Counted from the first letter of the stretch, positions 1 to 13,411 are shown. The stretch: DNA of 64,000 bases from Piscinibacter lacus (GCF_016735685.1 NZ_JAERRA010000001.1:1240001-1304000), one strand, 5' to 3'. Program-made: numbers and translations. Notes: generated by a model not told the origin, from the letters alone.

Positions 1-419
1 GCACCGCCGGCAACAAGGACGACTACCTCGGCTACAACATCGACGTGCTGTTCGAGAAGAACCTCGGCCCGGGTGTGCTGACGCTCGAAGGCGCGGCCTA
101 CAAGTACGACTTCGACGATGTGGATGTGGCCCCCGCCACGGGCAATGTCGGCGGCCTGGCCCCGGGCAAGGCCTACCTGGTCAGTGTGGCCTGGCTCTTC
201 CCGCAGCCGATCGGCCACGGCAAGTTGCAGCCCTTCGTGCGCTACCAGCGCAGCAGCCCCGATGCCGCCAACCGCGACGTGAGCGCCTACGACATCGGCC
301 TCAACTACGTGATCTCCGGCCACAACGCCCGCCTGTCGGCCGTCTACACCAACACCGACAGCGACGCCACCGGCAGCAAGATCGACAAGTTCCTGATCGG
401 TGCCCAGTTCCAGTACTGA
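1..419 (+). CDS. Outer-membrane porin, C-terminal part (gene cut by window edge)
   Basis: Only the last ~139 codons are present; the first full codon starts at base 3. The protein shows alternating hydrophobic/polar strands typical of a beta-barrel and ends in Gln-Phe-Gln-Tyr; an aromatic last residue is the usual BAM recognition signal of outer-membrane barrels. Segments such as LQPFVRYQRS and YDIGLNYVISGHNARLSAVY look like the final strands of a porin of the phosphate-selective (OprO/P) or related type. Family assignment beyond 'porin' is inference because the N-terminus is missing. Two hairpins follow the stop codon, so this is probably the end of its transcript. Confidence 0.7.
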   Translation, partial: TAGNKDDYLGYNIDVLFEKNLGPGVLTLEGAAYKYDFDDVDVAPATGNVGGLAPGKAYLVSVAWLFPQPIGHGKLQPFVRYQRSSPDAANRDVSAYDIGLNYVISGHNARLSAVYTNTDSDATGSKIDKFLIGAQFQY

Positions 420-431
420 GACCTTCCGATC

Positions 432-452
432 CCGGCCCCCCGGGGCCGGTTT
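432..452 (+). terminator. GC-rich hairpin just after the porin gene
   Basis: Perfect inverted repeat CCGGCCCC / GGGGCCGG separated by two Cs, starting 13 bases after the porin stop and followed by a short TTT. The T-run is weak, so it may act as an mRNA 3' end stabiliser or the first of two tandem terminators. Confidence 0.5.
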
Positions 453-475
453 CCCTTCATGCGCAGTGAGTGATT

Positions 476-513
476 CGGCGGAGCGGCCCCCCGGGGTGCT
501 CCGCCGCTTTTTT
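476..513 (+). terminator. Rho-independent terminator behind the porin gene
   Basis: Stem GGCGGAGC (477-484) pairs with GCTCCGCC (498-505) around a GC-rich loop and is followed by a run of six T (508-513). This is a textbook intrinsic terminator on the plus strand and separates the porin from the downstream sensor kinase gene. Confidence 0.85.
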
Positions 514-548
514 GAGGCGCGGGATCGGAACTTGCTCACGCCCCTGCC

Positions 549-3939
<3,391 letters not shown>

Positions 3940-3959
<20 letters not shown>

Positions 3960-4905
3960 GCGCGCGGCCACCGTGCTGGTGGTCGACGACGTGCCCGATT
4001 CCCTGGCCTTCCTCGTCGAGGCGCTCGACGAGGCGGGCTTCACCGTGCTGGTCGCGCTCGACGGCCCCTCGGCGCTGGAGCGCCTGGCGCGGGTCGAGGT
4101 CGATGCCATCCTGCTCGACGCCATGCTGCCCGGCATGGACGGCTTCGAGGTCTGCCGCCGGCTGAAATCGCAGCCGGCGCATGCCGCCATCCCGGTGGTC
4201 TTCATGACCGGGCTGACCGAGACCGAGCACATCGTCGAGGGCTTCCGCGCCGGCGGCATCGACTACGTGACCAAGCCGGTGCGGCCCGAGGAGCTGATCG
4301 CCCGCCTGCGTACCCACACCCGCCATGCCGCGGCCATCCGCCAGGCCCGCGACGCGCTGGACCTGGCCGGCCAGGCCGTGCTGGTCGTCGATGCCGAGGG
4401 CCGCCTGCCCTGGCGCTCGCCGCGCGCGGCCGAGTGGCTGGCCGACTTCTTCCCCGAGGCCGGCGAGGCCCTGCCCGAGGCCCTGGCGCGCTGGCTGGCC
4501 GCGCCGCTGCCGCCCGGCCTGCCGCCCGAGGAGGCGCCGCCGCTGCAACTGCAACGCGGCGCGCAGGGCCTGCGCGTGCGCCGCGTCGGCCACCACGGCG
4601 AGGGCGAGCGCCTGCTGCTGCTGGAACGCGGCCCGCTGGCCCCCGTGGCCCGTCCGCCGGCCGCCGAGGCGGCCGCTCCCGGCCCGCAGGCAGCCAGCGG
4701 CGACCCCCGGCTGCGCCGCGCCGCACTGACGCCGCGCGAGACCGAAGTCCTCTACTGGGTCGCCCGCGGCAAGACCAACCGCGACATCGCCGAGATCTGC
4801 GGCATGAAGCCGCGCACCGTCACCAAGCACCTCGAACACATCTTCGAGAAGCTCGGCGTCGAGACCCGCTCGGCCGCGGCCGTGCTGGCCTCGGCAGGGC
4901 TCTAG
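3940..4905 (+). CDS. Response regulator with receiver and LuxR-type HTH domains
   Basis: 321 residues from the ATG at 3940; an in-frame GTG at 3901 is an alternative start. Receiver domain at ~8-125 with acidic pair VVDDV, phospho-acceptor Asp60 (LLDAMLPGMDG) and the conserved Lys in VTKPVRP. Residues ~135-235 form a degenerate PAS-like linker (AVLVVDAEGRLPW). The C-terminal ~264-316 region is a LuxR/NarL-type HTH (LTPRETEVLYWVARGKTNRD). It overlaps the permease-kinase gene, so the two are translationally coupled and probably form one phosphorelay. Targets are unknown. Confidence 0.9.
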
Positions 4906-4918
4906 CGCCTGCTGGCGC

Positions 4919-5452
4919 TCAGAAGCCGATCTTCACCCCCAGGCTGAACTCGCCGATGTTGGCGGTGTGGCCGAAGGCACTGGAGAAACGGTAGTGCCCG
5001 TATTCCCCGCGCAGCGCCGTCGAGGCACTGAGCGCGTATTCCAGGCCGGCACCCAGCCGCAGCGCCGGGCTGGAATCCTTGCCGTTGGAGGTGTGGAAGC
5101 GCCCTTGCGCCAGGCCGATCCGGCCGAGCACCGACCAGTTGGGCGCGAAGGCGTAGGAGCCGACGCCATCCACGAAGACCCCGCGCACCTTGACCTTGCC
5201 GCTGGCATTGTTGATGTGGCCGACATTGAAGTAGCCCCCCTCAAGCGCGAAGCCCGGGGTGATCGGCAGGCCGACATAGACCTTGCCGCCGAGTCCGCTG
5301 CCGCCGCCGTCGATGCCGTTGACCCGGCTGTTGTAGTCCGGCGTGCCGAGGTTGGCGCCGACGTAGAGCCCCTGGGCCCTGGCGCAGCCGAAGCTGCCAA
5401 GGAGGAAGGCGGCGGCCAGGGCCGCGGCGCGTGGGGTGAGCAAGGTGTTCAT
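4919..5452 (-). CDS. Small outer-membrane beta-barrel protein
   Basis: 177 residues from the ATG at 5452. A Sec signal peptide ends near AFLLGSFGCARAQG, so the mature protein starts around residue 27. The rest is a series of amphipathic strands (GLYVGANLGTPDYN, FSLGVKIGF at the end) with a terminal Phe, as in the OmpA-like/OmpW-like 8-stranded barrel group. It is convergent with the response-regulator gene (13 bases between stops) and divergent from the PRC-barrel gene. Specific function not recognised; a structural or adhesion-type surface protein is the most that can be said. Confidence 0.7.
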   Translation of the reverse strand: MNTLLTPRAAALAAAFLLGSFGCARAQGLYVGANLGTPDYNSRVNGIDGGGSGLGGKVYVGLPITPGFALEGGYFNVGHINNASGKVKVRGVFVDGVGSYAFAPNWSVLGRIGLAQGRFHTSNGKDSSPALRLGAGLEYALSASTALRGEYGHYRFSSAFGHTANIGEFSLGVKIGF

Positions 5453-5653
5453 GGGGTCCTGGGCAATGGCGCTTCGACGTGAAGCAAGACGCCGAGGCTG
5501 CGGCCCGCCGGTCGTCCTGTCTGTGCGCCACCGATTCGCCTCGGCACGGCCGCGCGTGGTCTCTCGAACAGACCGTTCCCGGCCCCCGCCGTACAAGCAG
5601 CTCACGCCCGTCGTTGAACACGACGGCATCCCCAGACCTCAAGGACACCCATC

Positions 5654-6340
5654 ATGAAGCGCACCCTTTCCCGCCTTTCGCTCGCGACGCTGATCGTTGC
5701 CGGCGCCTTCGGCAGCATGGCACCCGCCACGGCCCAGGTGGCCGGCGGCAGCACCTCGGTCGACGTCAGCGTCTCCGAATCCACCCGTCTCGCGATGGGC
5801 TGGAGCGTGAAGAAGACGCTGCTCGGCAAGACGATCTACAACGATACCGGACAGAAGGTCGGCAAGGTCGAGGATCTGATCATCGCGCCCGACCGGAACG
5901 TGTCCTATGTCATCGTCGGCGCGGGTGGCTTCGTCGGCATCGGCCGGCATGACGTGGCCGTGCCGGTCTCGCAGATCCAGGATCGGGCCGGCAAGCTGGT
6001 GATGGCCGGCGCGACGCCCGACACGATCAAGGGCATGCCGGTCTTCACCTACGCAAGCGACAACACCAAGCGCGATGCCTTCATCGACGCCGCCGACAAG
6101 GACATCGCCAAGGGCCGCGCGGCGCTCGTCACGCTGGACAAGCGCGCCGCGGCATCGCTGGCCGAGGCCCGGGCCAAGATCGATGTCGAGATCACCGCGC
6201 TGCAGGCCGATGTGCGGGGTGCGGAGGGCAAGCTCGCGGCCCTGAAGCAGGCCAGCGAAGCGCGCTGGCATGACTTCGAGGCCGAGGTCAACGCCGCCAC
6301 CGCCCGCCTGCGCAAGACGATCGACCGAGCCCTGGGCTGA
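5654..6340 (+). CDS. Exported PRC-barrel domain protein
   Basis: 228 residues with an N-terminal signal peptide (~1-28, cleaved after PATAQ). Residues ~52-130 contain a PRC-barrel fold (GKTIYNDTGQKVGKVEDLII ... YVIVGAGGF). The C-terminal ~135-228 part is charged and alpha-helical (repeated Ala/Lys/Glu pattern), likely a coiled coil. An AAGGA ribosome-binding site lies 8 bases before the ATG. PRC-barrel proteins of this periplasmic type occur widely in alpha- and betaproteobacteria, often linked to stress, but without a fixed biochemical role. Confidence 0.75.
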   Translation: MKRTLSRLSLATLIVAGAFGSMAPATAQVAGGSTSVDVSVSESTRLAMGWSVKKTLLGKTIYNDTGQKVGKVEDLIIAPDRNVSYVIVGAGGFVGIGRHDVAVPVSQIQDRAGKLVMAGATPDTIKGMPVFTYASDNTKRDAFIDAADKDIAKGRAALVTLDKRAAASLAEARAKIDVEITALQADVRGAEGKLAALKQASEARWHDFEAEVNAATARLRKTIDRALG

Positions 6341-6416
6341 GCCTTCCAGGCCGCGGCGCTTCCGGCTGCGGCCGGGATCGTCGCGCTCGGCCGGTCGATC
6401 GGCCGCGCCTCGCCGC

Positions 6417-7109
6417 TCAGCCGACCGGCGGCGTGTAGACGCCCTGGTTCTCGTGCGGGAAGGGCTGGGCCGGCAGCGGCCGGCCGAGGAAGGCGCAGAG
6501 CGCGTCCCAGGAGGCTTCCTCTTCCCAGCAGACCTCCAGCAGGCGCTGCGGCTGGTCGGCGAAGAAGGCGCGCACCCGCGCGTTGTGCGTGTCGTGGAGG
6601 GCATCCACCGGCACGCCGGGCAGCAGGCGTTCGAAGAAGCGGCGGCCCAGCGCGCGGGCGGCTTCGGGGCTGTGGGCGCCGTGGTTCAGCGCGCTGCGCA
6701 CCCAGGCCGCGCCGTCCCTGCGCCGCGTCAGGATGAACAGCGCCTGCGGATGGCGCTGCGCGAGCTGCTCATAGACCGCGAACCAGGGCGAATCCTCCAG
6801 CGCCTCGTAGCAGTCGGCCGCGGCCAGCACGCCCGCCACATCGCCGTCGATCAGGCGCATCGTGTGCTCCAGCGAGTAGGTGCAGCGGCGACGCAAGCCG
6901 AGGATCTCGAAGCACGTGCCGAGCGTCGTCGTGCCCGTCTTGCTCAGGCCGATGCCGAAGACGCGCGGATGCCCGGCGGGCAGCGGGCCTTCGGCGGCGG
7001 GCGCAGGCGCGGCCGATGCCCTCACGGGCTCGGGCGATGCCACCGCAGCGTCCGCGGCGGCAGGTGCGGTGCGGAACAGGCGCTGCAACAGGGATTTCAG
7101 GAGGGACAC
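6417..7109 (-). CDS. Sulfotransferase family protein
   Basis: 230 residues. After a low-complexity Ala/Pro-rich stretch (~15-48), the motif GIGLSKTGTTTL (~52-63) matches the 5'-phosphosulfate-binding loop of PAPS-dependent sulfotransferases. RRRDGAAWVRSALNH (~130-144) fits the 3'-phosphate-binding region with its conserved Arg/Ser. No membrane segment is seen, so it should act in the cytoplasm. The APS kinase gene cysC lies 50 bases upstream on the same strand; together they would make the sulfate donor and transfer it to an unknown acceptor. The acceptor (lipid, glycan or small molecule) cannot be predicted. Confidence 0.75.
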   Translation of the reverse strand: MSLLKSLLQRLFRTAPAAADAAVASPEPVRASAAPAPAAEGPLPAGHPRVFGIGLSKTGTTTLGTCFEILGLRRRCTYSLEHTMRLIDGDVAGVLAAADCYEALEDSPWFAVYEQLAQRHPQALFILTRRRDGAAWVRSALNHGAHSPEAARALGRRFFERLLPGVPVDALHDTHNARVRAFFADQPQRLLEVCWEEEASWDALCAFLGRPLPAQPFPHENQGVYTPPVG

Positions 7110-7159
7110 GGCAGGGGATCGCTTCCAGCAGGCAAGGGCTCAGGGGGCGGAGGCTGCAT

Positions 7160-7804
7160 TCAGCGCCCGGCCGCCGGCGGGTTCAGCAGGGCCAGCACCC
7201 GCTCGACACAGATGTCCAGTGCCTCCCGGTCGGTGCGCAGATGCAGCTCGGGATCCAGGGGAGGCTCATAGCGTGAGCCGATGCCGGTGAAGCTGGCGAG
7301 TGTGCCGGCACGCGCCTTGGCGTACAGCAGCTTCGGGTCGCGCGCCTCGGCCACCGCCAGCGGCACGTCGACGAAGACTTCCAGGAACTCGCCCGGTGCG
7401 AAGCGGCCGCGTGCCAGCGCCCGGTCGGCGCGGAAGGGCGAGATCAGTGCCGTCAGCACGATCAGGCCGGCATCGACCATCAGCCGCGCCACCTCGGCCA
7501 CCCGCCGCACCTGCTCCTTGCGGTCGGCTTCCGAGAAGCCCAGGTCACAGCTCAGGCCACCACGCAGGTGGTCACCGTCCAGCAGATAGGTCGCCCGGCC
7601 CTGGTGGTGCAGGCGGGCGCACACGGCATTGGCGATCGTGCTCTTGCCCGCACCCGACAGGCCGGTCAGCCACAGCACCCGGGGCGTCTGCCCGAGCAGC
7701 ACCGCCCGATCCTGCTTGCTGACGGACAGGGCCTGCGCATGCAGATCGCCTCCCCCATCGCCCGGACGCTGGGCCGGGCCGGGGGCCGGTGTCGGTGTTG
7801 CCAT
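7160..7804 (-). CDS. cysC: Adenylyl-sulfate kinase (APS kinase)
   Basis: 214 residues. Phosphorylates APS to PAPS with ATP. Walker [10 protein letters not shown] at 48-56, the APS-binding DGDHLRGGL and FSEADRKEQ motifs, and the ISPFRADR segment holding the family's phospho-Ser are all intact. The N-terminal ~25 residues are a Pro/Gly-rich extension. No ATP sulfurylase (cysN/cysD or sat) gene is adjacent, so APS must be made by an enzyme coded elsewhere. The sulfotransferase gene directly downstream suggests PAPS production for sulfation rather than for assimilatory reduction. Confidence 0.92.
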   Translation of the reverse strand: MATPTPAPGPAQRPGDGGGDLHAQALSVSKQDRAVLLGQTPRVLWLTGLSGAGKSTIANAVCARLHHQGRATYLLDGDHLRGGLSCDLGFSEADRKEQVRRVAEVARLMVDAGLIVLTALISPFRADRALARGRFAPGEFLEVFVDVPLAVAEARDPKLLYAKARAGTLASFTGIGSRYEPPLDPELHLRTDREALDICVERVLALLNPPAAGR

Positions 7805-7903
7805 GCAAACGCCTTGGATCGTTGGATCTCCGCGCGGGGCCCGCTGGGCGGGGGCGCGACCTGCCCGGCATGGACCGGGCGGGCTGCATGGTACGGGCAG
7901 GCC

Positions 7904-8827
7904 TCACTCGATGTTCTGCACCTGTTCCCGCATCTGCTCGATCGCGACCTTCATCTCCACCGAGATCTGGGTCAGCTCCAGCGCGGCGGACTTGGAGCCG
8001 AGGGTGTTGGCTTCGCGGTGCAGTTCCTGGATCAGGAAGTCCAGGCGCTTGCCGAGTTCACCGCCCTTCTTCAGCAGGCGCTCGATCTCGTCGAGGTGGG
8101 CGTTCAGGCGGCCGAGTTCCTCGGCCACGTCGATGCGGATGGCGTAGGACGCGGCCTCGGTCAGTGCGCGGTCGCGCAGGGTGTCGGCGGGGATGCTGCC
8201 GCCGCCGTCGGCGGCGGCCAGCGCGTCCTGCCAGCGTTCCAGGAAGCGTTGCTGCTGGCGCGCGACCACCTGCGGCAGCAGGGGGCCGGCCTCGGCGGCC
8301 AGCTCGCGCAGGCGCGTGATGCGCGATTGCAGGATCTCGACGAGCTTGGCGCCTTCGCGGGCGCGGGCCTCGCTCAGGCCGGCCAGGGCCTGGCGGGCCA
8401 GGGCCAGCACCTGCTCGTCGCTGCGCACGGCGCTGCCGCCGCCGCGGCACCAGGTCAGCACCTCGTGCACGCTGAGGGGGGCGGCCTGGGGCAGCCAGTT
8501 GCGCACGCTGCCTTCAAGCCGCGCCAGCGCGGTGAGCTGCTCCATCTGCGGCTGCGGCCAGGCGGTCTCGCTCCCTTCGCGGGTGGCGATGCGCAGCTCG
8601 ACCTTGCCGCGCTTGAGGCTGCCGGCGATCAGCTCGCGCAGCGCCGGTTCGAGGCCGCGAAGTTCGTCGGGCAGACGGAAGGCGAGGTCGAGGAAACGGC
8701 TGTTGACGGAGCGGATGTCGATGGCCAGTCCGCTGCCCGCTCGGGGGGCCGGGGCGGGGTCCGAGACGCTCGGGGCGGACGCGTCGGCCAGGGCCTGGGC
8801 GTAGCCGGTCATGCTGTAGACTGGCAT
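7904..8827 (-). CDS. yicC: YicC-family endoribonuclease
   Basis: 307 residues from the ATG at 8827, giving the family-typical start MPVYSMTGYA. The family signature IDIRSVNSRFLDL follows an Ala/Pro-rich insert, and the C-terminal DUF1732 part (RLDFLIQELHREANTLGSK) is intact. YicC of E. coli is an RNase acting in small-RNA turnover. Divergent from the Ser/Thr kinase gene with only 27 bases between the two start codons. This association with a kinase, phosphatase, rph and rdgB is a pattern I recall from other betaproteobacteria. Confidence 0.93.
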   Translation of the reverse strand: MPVYSMTGYAQALADASAPSVSDPAPAPRAGSGLAIDIRSVNSRFLDLAFRLPDELRGLEPALRELIAGSLKRGKVELRIATREGSETAWPQPQMEQLTALARLEGSVRNWLPQAAPLSVHEVLTWCRGGGSAVRSDEQVLALARQALAGLSEARAREGAKLVEILQSRITRLRELAAEAGPLLPQVVARQQQRFLERWQDALAAADGGGSIPADTLRDRALTEAASYAIRIDVAEELGRLNAHLDEIERLLKKGGELGKRLDFLIQELHREANTLGSKSAALELTQISVEMKVAIEQMREQVQNIE

Positions 8828-8854
8828 GGATTTATCGCATTGCAAAATCCGATT
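8828..8854. promoter_or_regulatory. Very short divergent promoter region, yicC / kinase
   Basis: The 27 bases between the two start codons are clearly AT-richer than the surroundings (tttatcgcattgcaaaat). On the plus strand CAAAAT (8843-8848) is a possible -10; on the minus strand GATAAA lies just before the yicC ATG. The corresponding -35 elements would fall inside the opposite gene. Both leaders must be very short or absent. Confidence 0.35.
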
Positions 8855-9823
8855 ATGGCAAAGCCGAAGTCCGCGCCCCTGCCGGCCGGCACCGTGGTCG
8901 GGGGCTACCAGATCCTGCGCAAGCTGGCCTCGGGCGGTTTCGGCGTGGTCTATCTCGCCGAGGACGGCGAGGGTCGCCGGGTGGCGATCAAGGAGTACCT
9001 GCCCGCCTCGCTGGCCGAGCGGGAGCCCGGCGAGCTGCTGCCGCGGGTGCGGCCCGACAAGCAGGCGCTCTACCGCCTGGGCCTCAAGAGCTTCTTCGAG
9101 GAAGGCCGCGCGCTGGCGCAGATCAGCCACCCCAGCGTGGTCGCGGTGCTGAACTTCCTGCGCGAGAACGAGACGGTCTACATGGTGATGAACCACTTGC
9201 AGGGCGACACCCTGCAGGAGTTCATCGTCACCGCGCGCGATCTCAAGCGCGACAAGATCTTCCGCGAGAGCTCGATCCGCAGCCTCTTCGACGAGATCCT
9301 GCGCGGCCTGCGCATCGTCCACCAGCACAAGATGCTGCATCTGGACATCAAGCCGGCCAACATCTTCATCACCGAGGACAACAAGGCCGTGCTGCTCGAC
9401 TTCGGCGCCGCGCGCGAGGTGCTGAGCAAGGAAGGCAGCTTCATCCGCCCGATGTACACGCCGGGCTTTGCCGCGCCCGAGATGTACAAGCGCGATGGCG
9501 CGCTCGGCCCCTGGACCGACCTGTACGCCATCGGTGCCTGCCTCTACGCCTGCATGCACGGCATGCCGCCGCCGGATGCGCCGCAGCGCATGGACAAGGA
9601 CCGGCTCGGCCTGTCGCTGTCACGCATGCGCAATGTCTATTCGGACAATCTCATCGAGGTGATCGAGTGGTGTATGGCGCTCGATCCCCTGTCCCGTCCG
9701 CAGAGCGTCTTCGCGCTGCAGAAGGAACTGACCCGCGAGACCGAGCGCCGCTACACCCGGCTGAGCTTCAGCGAAAGGCTGAAGCTTCAGATCGAGAGCC
9801 TGCGCTCGGGCTCGCCGTCCTGA
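8855..9823 (+). CDS. Soluble Hanks-type serine/threonine protein kinase
   Basis: 322 residues from the ATG at 8855. Contains the main kinase motifs: Gly-rich loop LASGGFGVVY (24-33), catalytic Lys46 (VAIKEY), catalytic loop HLDIKPAN with Asp164, DFG motif (DFGAAR, Asp182) and the APE-like AAPEMY. HRD is HLD, i.e. a non-RD type kinase. There is no transmembrane segment or extracellular sensor domain, so it is cytoplasmic. The PP2C phosphatase gene follows 10 bases after its stop, so the two make a reversible phosphorylation pair. Substrates are unknown. Confidence 0.92.
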   Translation: MAKPKSAPLPAGTVVGGYQILRKLASGGFGVVYLAEDGEGRRVAIKEYLPASLAEREPGELLPRVRPDKQALYRLGLKSFFEEGRALAQISHPSVVAVLNFLRENETVYMVMNHLQGDTLQEFIVTARDLKRDKIFRESSIRSLFDEILRGLRIVHQHKMLHLDIKPANIFITEDNKAVLLDFGAAREVLSKEGSFIRPMYTPGFAAPEMYKRDGALGPWTDLYAIGACLYACMHGMPPPDAPQRMDKDRLGLSLSRMRNVYSDNLIEVIEWCMALDPLSRPQSVFALQKELTRETERRYTRLSFSERLKLQIESLRSGSPS

Positions 9824-9833
9824 AGGCCAGAAC

Positions 9834-10652
9834 GTGTCCGCCGCCCGGCTCGACCCTGTCCAGATCAGCCACCGCGGCGGCCGCCGTCGCAACGAGGACC
9901 GCGTCGGCCATGCCCGCCGCGGCGAGGCCACCCTGCTGCTGCTGGCCGACGGCATGGGCGGCCATCCCGATGGCGATGTCGCCGCCCAGCTTGCGCTGCA
10001 GACCCTGGACCTGCTGTTCGCCCGCGCCGCGCAGCCGCGCATCGCCGCGCCGGCCACCTTCCTGGCCGAGGCGGTGCACACCGCGCACCGCCAGCTCGTC
10101 GAGCATGCCCGCCTGCAGGCCCTGGACGACACGCCGCGCACCACCCTCGTCGCCTGCCTGGTGCAGGAGGACGAGGCCTGGTGGGCGCATTGCGGCGATT
10201 CGCGCATCTACCTGCTGCGCGACGGCCACCTGCTGGCCCGCACCCGCGACCACAGCTATGCCGAGATGCCGCCCGAGGCCGCCGAGCACCTGGCCGACTG
10301 GGCCCAGATGAACCGCCATGTGCTCTTCACCTGCCTGGGCAGTCCGACGCCGCCGCGCGTCGACGTGGCCGGCCCGCTGCCCTTGCAACCAGGCGACTGC
10401 CTCATGCTGTGCTCCGACGGACTCTGGGGCAATCTGGACGAGGACATGCTCGTCGCCGCGCTCAGCGACGGCCCGCCCGAGGACGCGCTGCCGGCCCTGG
10501 CCGAAGCGGCCCTCGACGCCGGCGGCCCGCGCTGCGACAACGTCAGCGCCCTGGCCCTGCGCTGGCCGGGGCCGGGCCTGGCCGAAGCCGAGTCCGCCGA
10601 GGGCTCGACCATCGAGCATCGCCTGAAGGCCCCGCCCTTGCCCGGCGCCTGA
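9834..10652 (+). CDS. PP2C-family serine/threonine phosphatase
   Basis: 272 residues starting at GTG 9834, 10 bases after the kinase gene. PP2C motifs are intact: RRRNEDRV with metal-binding Asp22, LLLADGMGGHPDGD with Asp39-Gly40, WWAHCGDSRIYLL, MLCSDGLWG and the final CDNVSALAL. Mn/Mg-dependent removal of phosphate from Ser/Thr; expected partner of the upstream kinase. Soluble, no membrane segment. The last ~25 residues (GLAEAESAEGSTIEH) are acidic and probably disordered. Confidence 0.92.
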   Translation: MSAARLDPVQISHRGGRRRNEDRVGHARRGEATLLLLADGMGGHPDGDVAAQLALQTLDLLFARAAQPRIAAPATFLAEAVHTAHRQLVEHARLQALDDTPRTTLVACLVQEDEAWWAHCGDSRIYLLRDGHLLARTRDHSYAEMPPEAAEHLADWAQMNRHVLFTCLGSPTPPRVDVAGPLPLQPGDCLMLCSDGLWGNLDEDMLVAALSDGPPEDALPALAEAALDAGGPRCDNVSALALRWPGPGLAEAESAEGSTIEHRLKAPPLPGA

Positions 10653-10706
10653 GTCGTTCGCACAGGGCGTGCGACCATGCAGGCCCCTGCGAAACACGAC
10701 CCTGCC

Positions 10707-11458
<752 letters not shown>

Positions 11459-11462
<4 letters not shown>

Positions 11463-12100
11463 GCCTGCGCCTCGTCCTAGCGTCCAACAACGCCAAGAAG
11501 CTGGGCGAGCTGCAGGGCCTGCTGGCCGACCTGCCGCTGACCCTGGTGGGGCAGGGCAGCCTCGGCATCCCCGAGGCCGAGGAGCCGCACCGCAGCTTTC
11601 TTGAGAACGCCCTGGCCAAGGCCCGCCATGCCGCCCGCGCGGCCGGCGGCGCGGCCCTGGCCGACGATTCCGGCCTCTGCGTCGATGCCCTGGGCGGCCA
11701 GCCCGGCGTCGACTCGGCCGTCTACGTGCCCCTGCCGGCCGGCGACTTCGCCGACCGCGAAGCCCGCCGCGCCGCGCAGGACGCCGCCAACAACGCCCGC
11801 CTGCTGGCCGCGATGCAGGGCCAGGCCGACCGCCGCGCCGCCTTCGTCTGCGTGCTGGTGGCCGTGCGTCATGCCGATGACCCGCTGCCCCTGGTCGCCA
11901 CCGGCTGCTGGGCCGGCGAGCTGCTTCAGGCCCCGCGCGGGCAAGGGGGCTTCGGCTACGACCCGCTGCTGTGGATCCCCTCCGAAGCCGCCGCCGTGGC
12001 CGAGCTGCCCGCCGCCCGCAAGGCCGCGCTCAGCCACCGCGGTGCGGCCGCCCGGGCGCTGGTCGCGCAACTGCGCGAGGTCTGGGCCCTCCGGCCCTGA
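11459..12100 (+). CDS. rdgB: RdgB/HAM1 family dITP/XTP pyrophosphatase
   Basis: 213 residues. Removes ITP, dITP and XTP from the nucleotide pool. Family motifs: [12 protein letters not shown] near the N-terminus, [18 protein letters not shown], and the C-terminal [10 protein letters not shown] followed by [10 protein letters not shown]. The start codon overlaps the rph stop. rph-rdgB-hemW is a frequent proteobacterial order. Confidence 0.97.
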
Positions 12101-12139
12101 GGCCGCGCGGCCCGATCTCACGCCCTGAGCCTGCCCGAG

Positions 12140-13411
12140 ATGGACACGCGCGACCCCCGCCCGCTGACCCTGCACCGCGACCCCGGCGCCTTGCGCCTGC
12201 CCGCGCCGCCCACGCTGGCCGTCTATGTGCACCTGCCCTGGTGCCTGAAGAAGTGCCCTTACTGCGACTTCAACTCGCATGAGCTGCAGGCCCCCGGGCC
12301 GCGCCGGATCGCCCTTGCCGCGCAAGCCCCAGCGCCGCAGCGCGGCCCGGACGGGGCCGAGCAGGCCGCCTACCTTGCCGCCCTGCGTGCCGACCTGGAA
12401 GCCGCGCTGCCCCTGGTCTGGGGCCGCAATGTGCACAGCGTCTTCATCGGCGGTGGCACGCCCAGCCTGTTCAGCCCGGCCGCCATCGGCACGCTGATCG
12501 ACATGCTGCGCAGCCTGCTGCGCCTGGCGCCGGGGGCCGAGATCACGCTCGAAGCCAACCCCGGCACCTTCGAGCGCGATCGCTTCCAGGGCTATGCCGA
12601 CGCCGGTGTCACCCGCCTGTCGGTCGGCGTGCAGAGCTTCGACGACGCGCAACTGCGCACCCTGGGCCGTGTGCACGATGCCGCCCAGGCCCGCGCCGCG
12701 CTGGAGGAAGCCGCCCGCGCCTTTCGCACCTGGAACCTGGACCTGATGTATGCCCTGCCGGGCCAGACGCTGGAGGCGCTCGACCGCGAGCTCGACCAGG
12801 CCCTGGCCTTCGCCCCGCCGCACCTCAGCGTCTACCACCTGACGATGGAGCCCAACACCGTCTTCGGCAGCCGCCCACCCCCGGGCCTGCCTGACGACGA
12901 CCTGGCCAGCGCCCTGCTCGACCGCCTCGTCGAACGCACCGCCGCCGCCGGCCTGGCGCGCTACGAGGTCTCGGCCTTCGCTCGCCCCGGCCACCGCTGC
13001 ATGCACAACCAGAACTACTGGCAGTTCGGCGACTACCTGGGGATCGGCGCCGGCGCGCACAGCAAGCTCAGCTTCGCCGAACGCGTCATCCGCCAGGTCC
13101 GCTGGCGCGAACCGGCCCGCTACCTGGCCGAAGCCCCGGCCGGTCGCGCCGTGTCGAACGAGCACGAGATCGACCCGAAGGACCTGCCCTTCGAATTCAT
13201 GATGAACGCGCTGCGCCTGAAAGACGGCCTGCCGCTCAACCTTTTCGCCGAACGCACCGGCCTGCCCCTGGGCGCCATTCTGTCGACCCTCGACGCCGCG
13301 CAGCAGCGCGGCCTGCTGGCGCTGAAACTCGGCACCGAAGGCTGGATTCAGCCCACAGCCAAGGGCTTTGATTTTCTGAATGAGTTGGTTGGGATGTTTC
13401 TGCCGGATTGA
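12140..13411 (+). CDS. hemW: HemW, radical SAM heme chaperone (formerly HemN-like)
   Basis: 423 residues. Radical SAM motif CLKKCPYC (Cys35, Cys39, Cys42) binds the 4Fe-4S cluster. The following DFNSH, VFIGGGTPSLF and the HNQNYWQFGDYLGIGAGAHS region separate HemW from the true coproporphyrinogen dehydrogenase HemN. A ~25-residue insert rich in Pro/Ala (LQAPGPRRIALAAQAPAPQR) follows the cluster motif. The C-terminal winged-helix HemN domain (DLPFEFMMNALRLKDGLP) is present. HemW is thought to deliver heme to respiratory enzymes. Confidence 0.95.
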   Translation: MDTRDPRPLTLHRDPGALRLPAPPTLAVYVHLPWCLKKCPYCDFNSHELQAPGPRRIALAAQAPAPQRGPDGAEQAAYLAALRADLEAALPLVWGRNVHSVFIGGGTPSLFSPAAIGTLIDMLRSLLRLAPGAEITLEANPGTFERDRFQGYADAGVTRLSVGVQSFDDAQLRTLGRVHDAAQARAALEEAARAFRTWNLDLMYALPGQTLEALDRELDQALAFAPPHLSVYHLTMEPNTVFGSRPPPGLPDDDLASALLDRLVERTAAAGLARYEVSAFARPGHRCMHNQNYWQFGDYLGIGAGAHSKLSFAERVIRQVRWREPARYLAEAPAGRAVSNEHEIDPKDLPFEFMMNALRLKDGLPLNLFAERTGLPLGAILSTLDAAQQRGLLALKLGTEGWIQPTAKGFDFLNELVGMFLPD

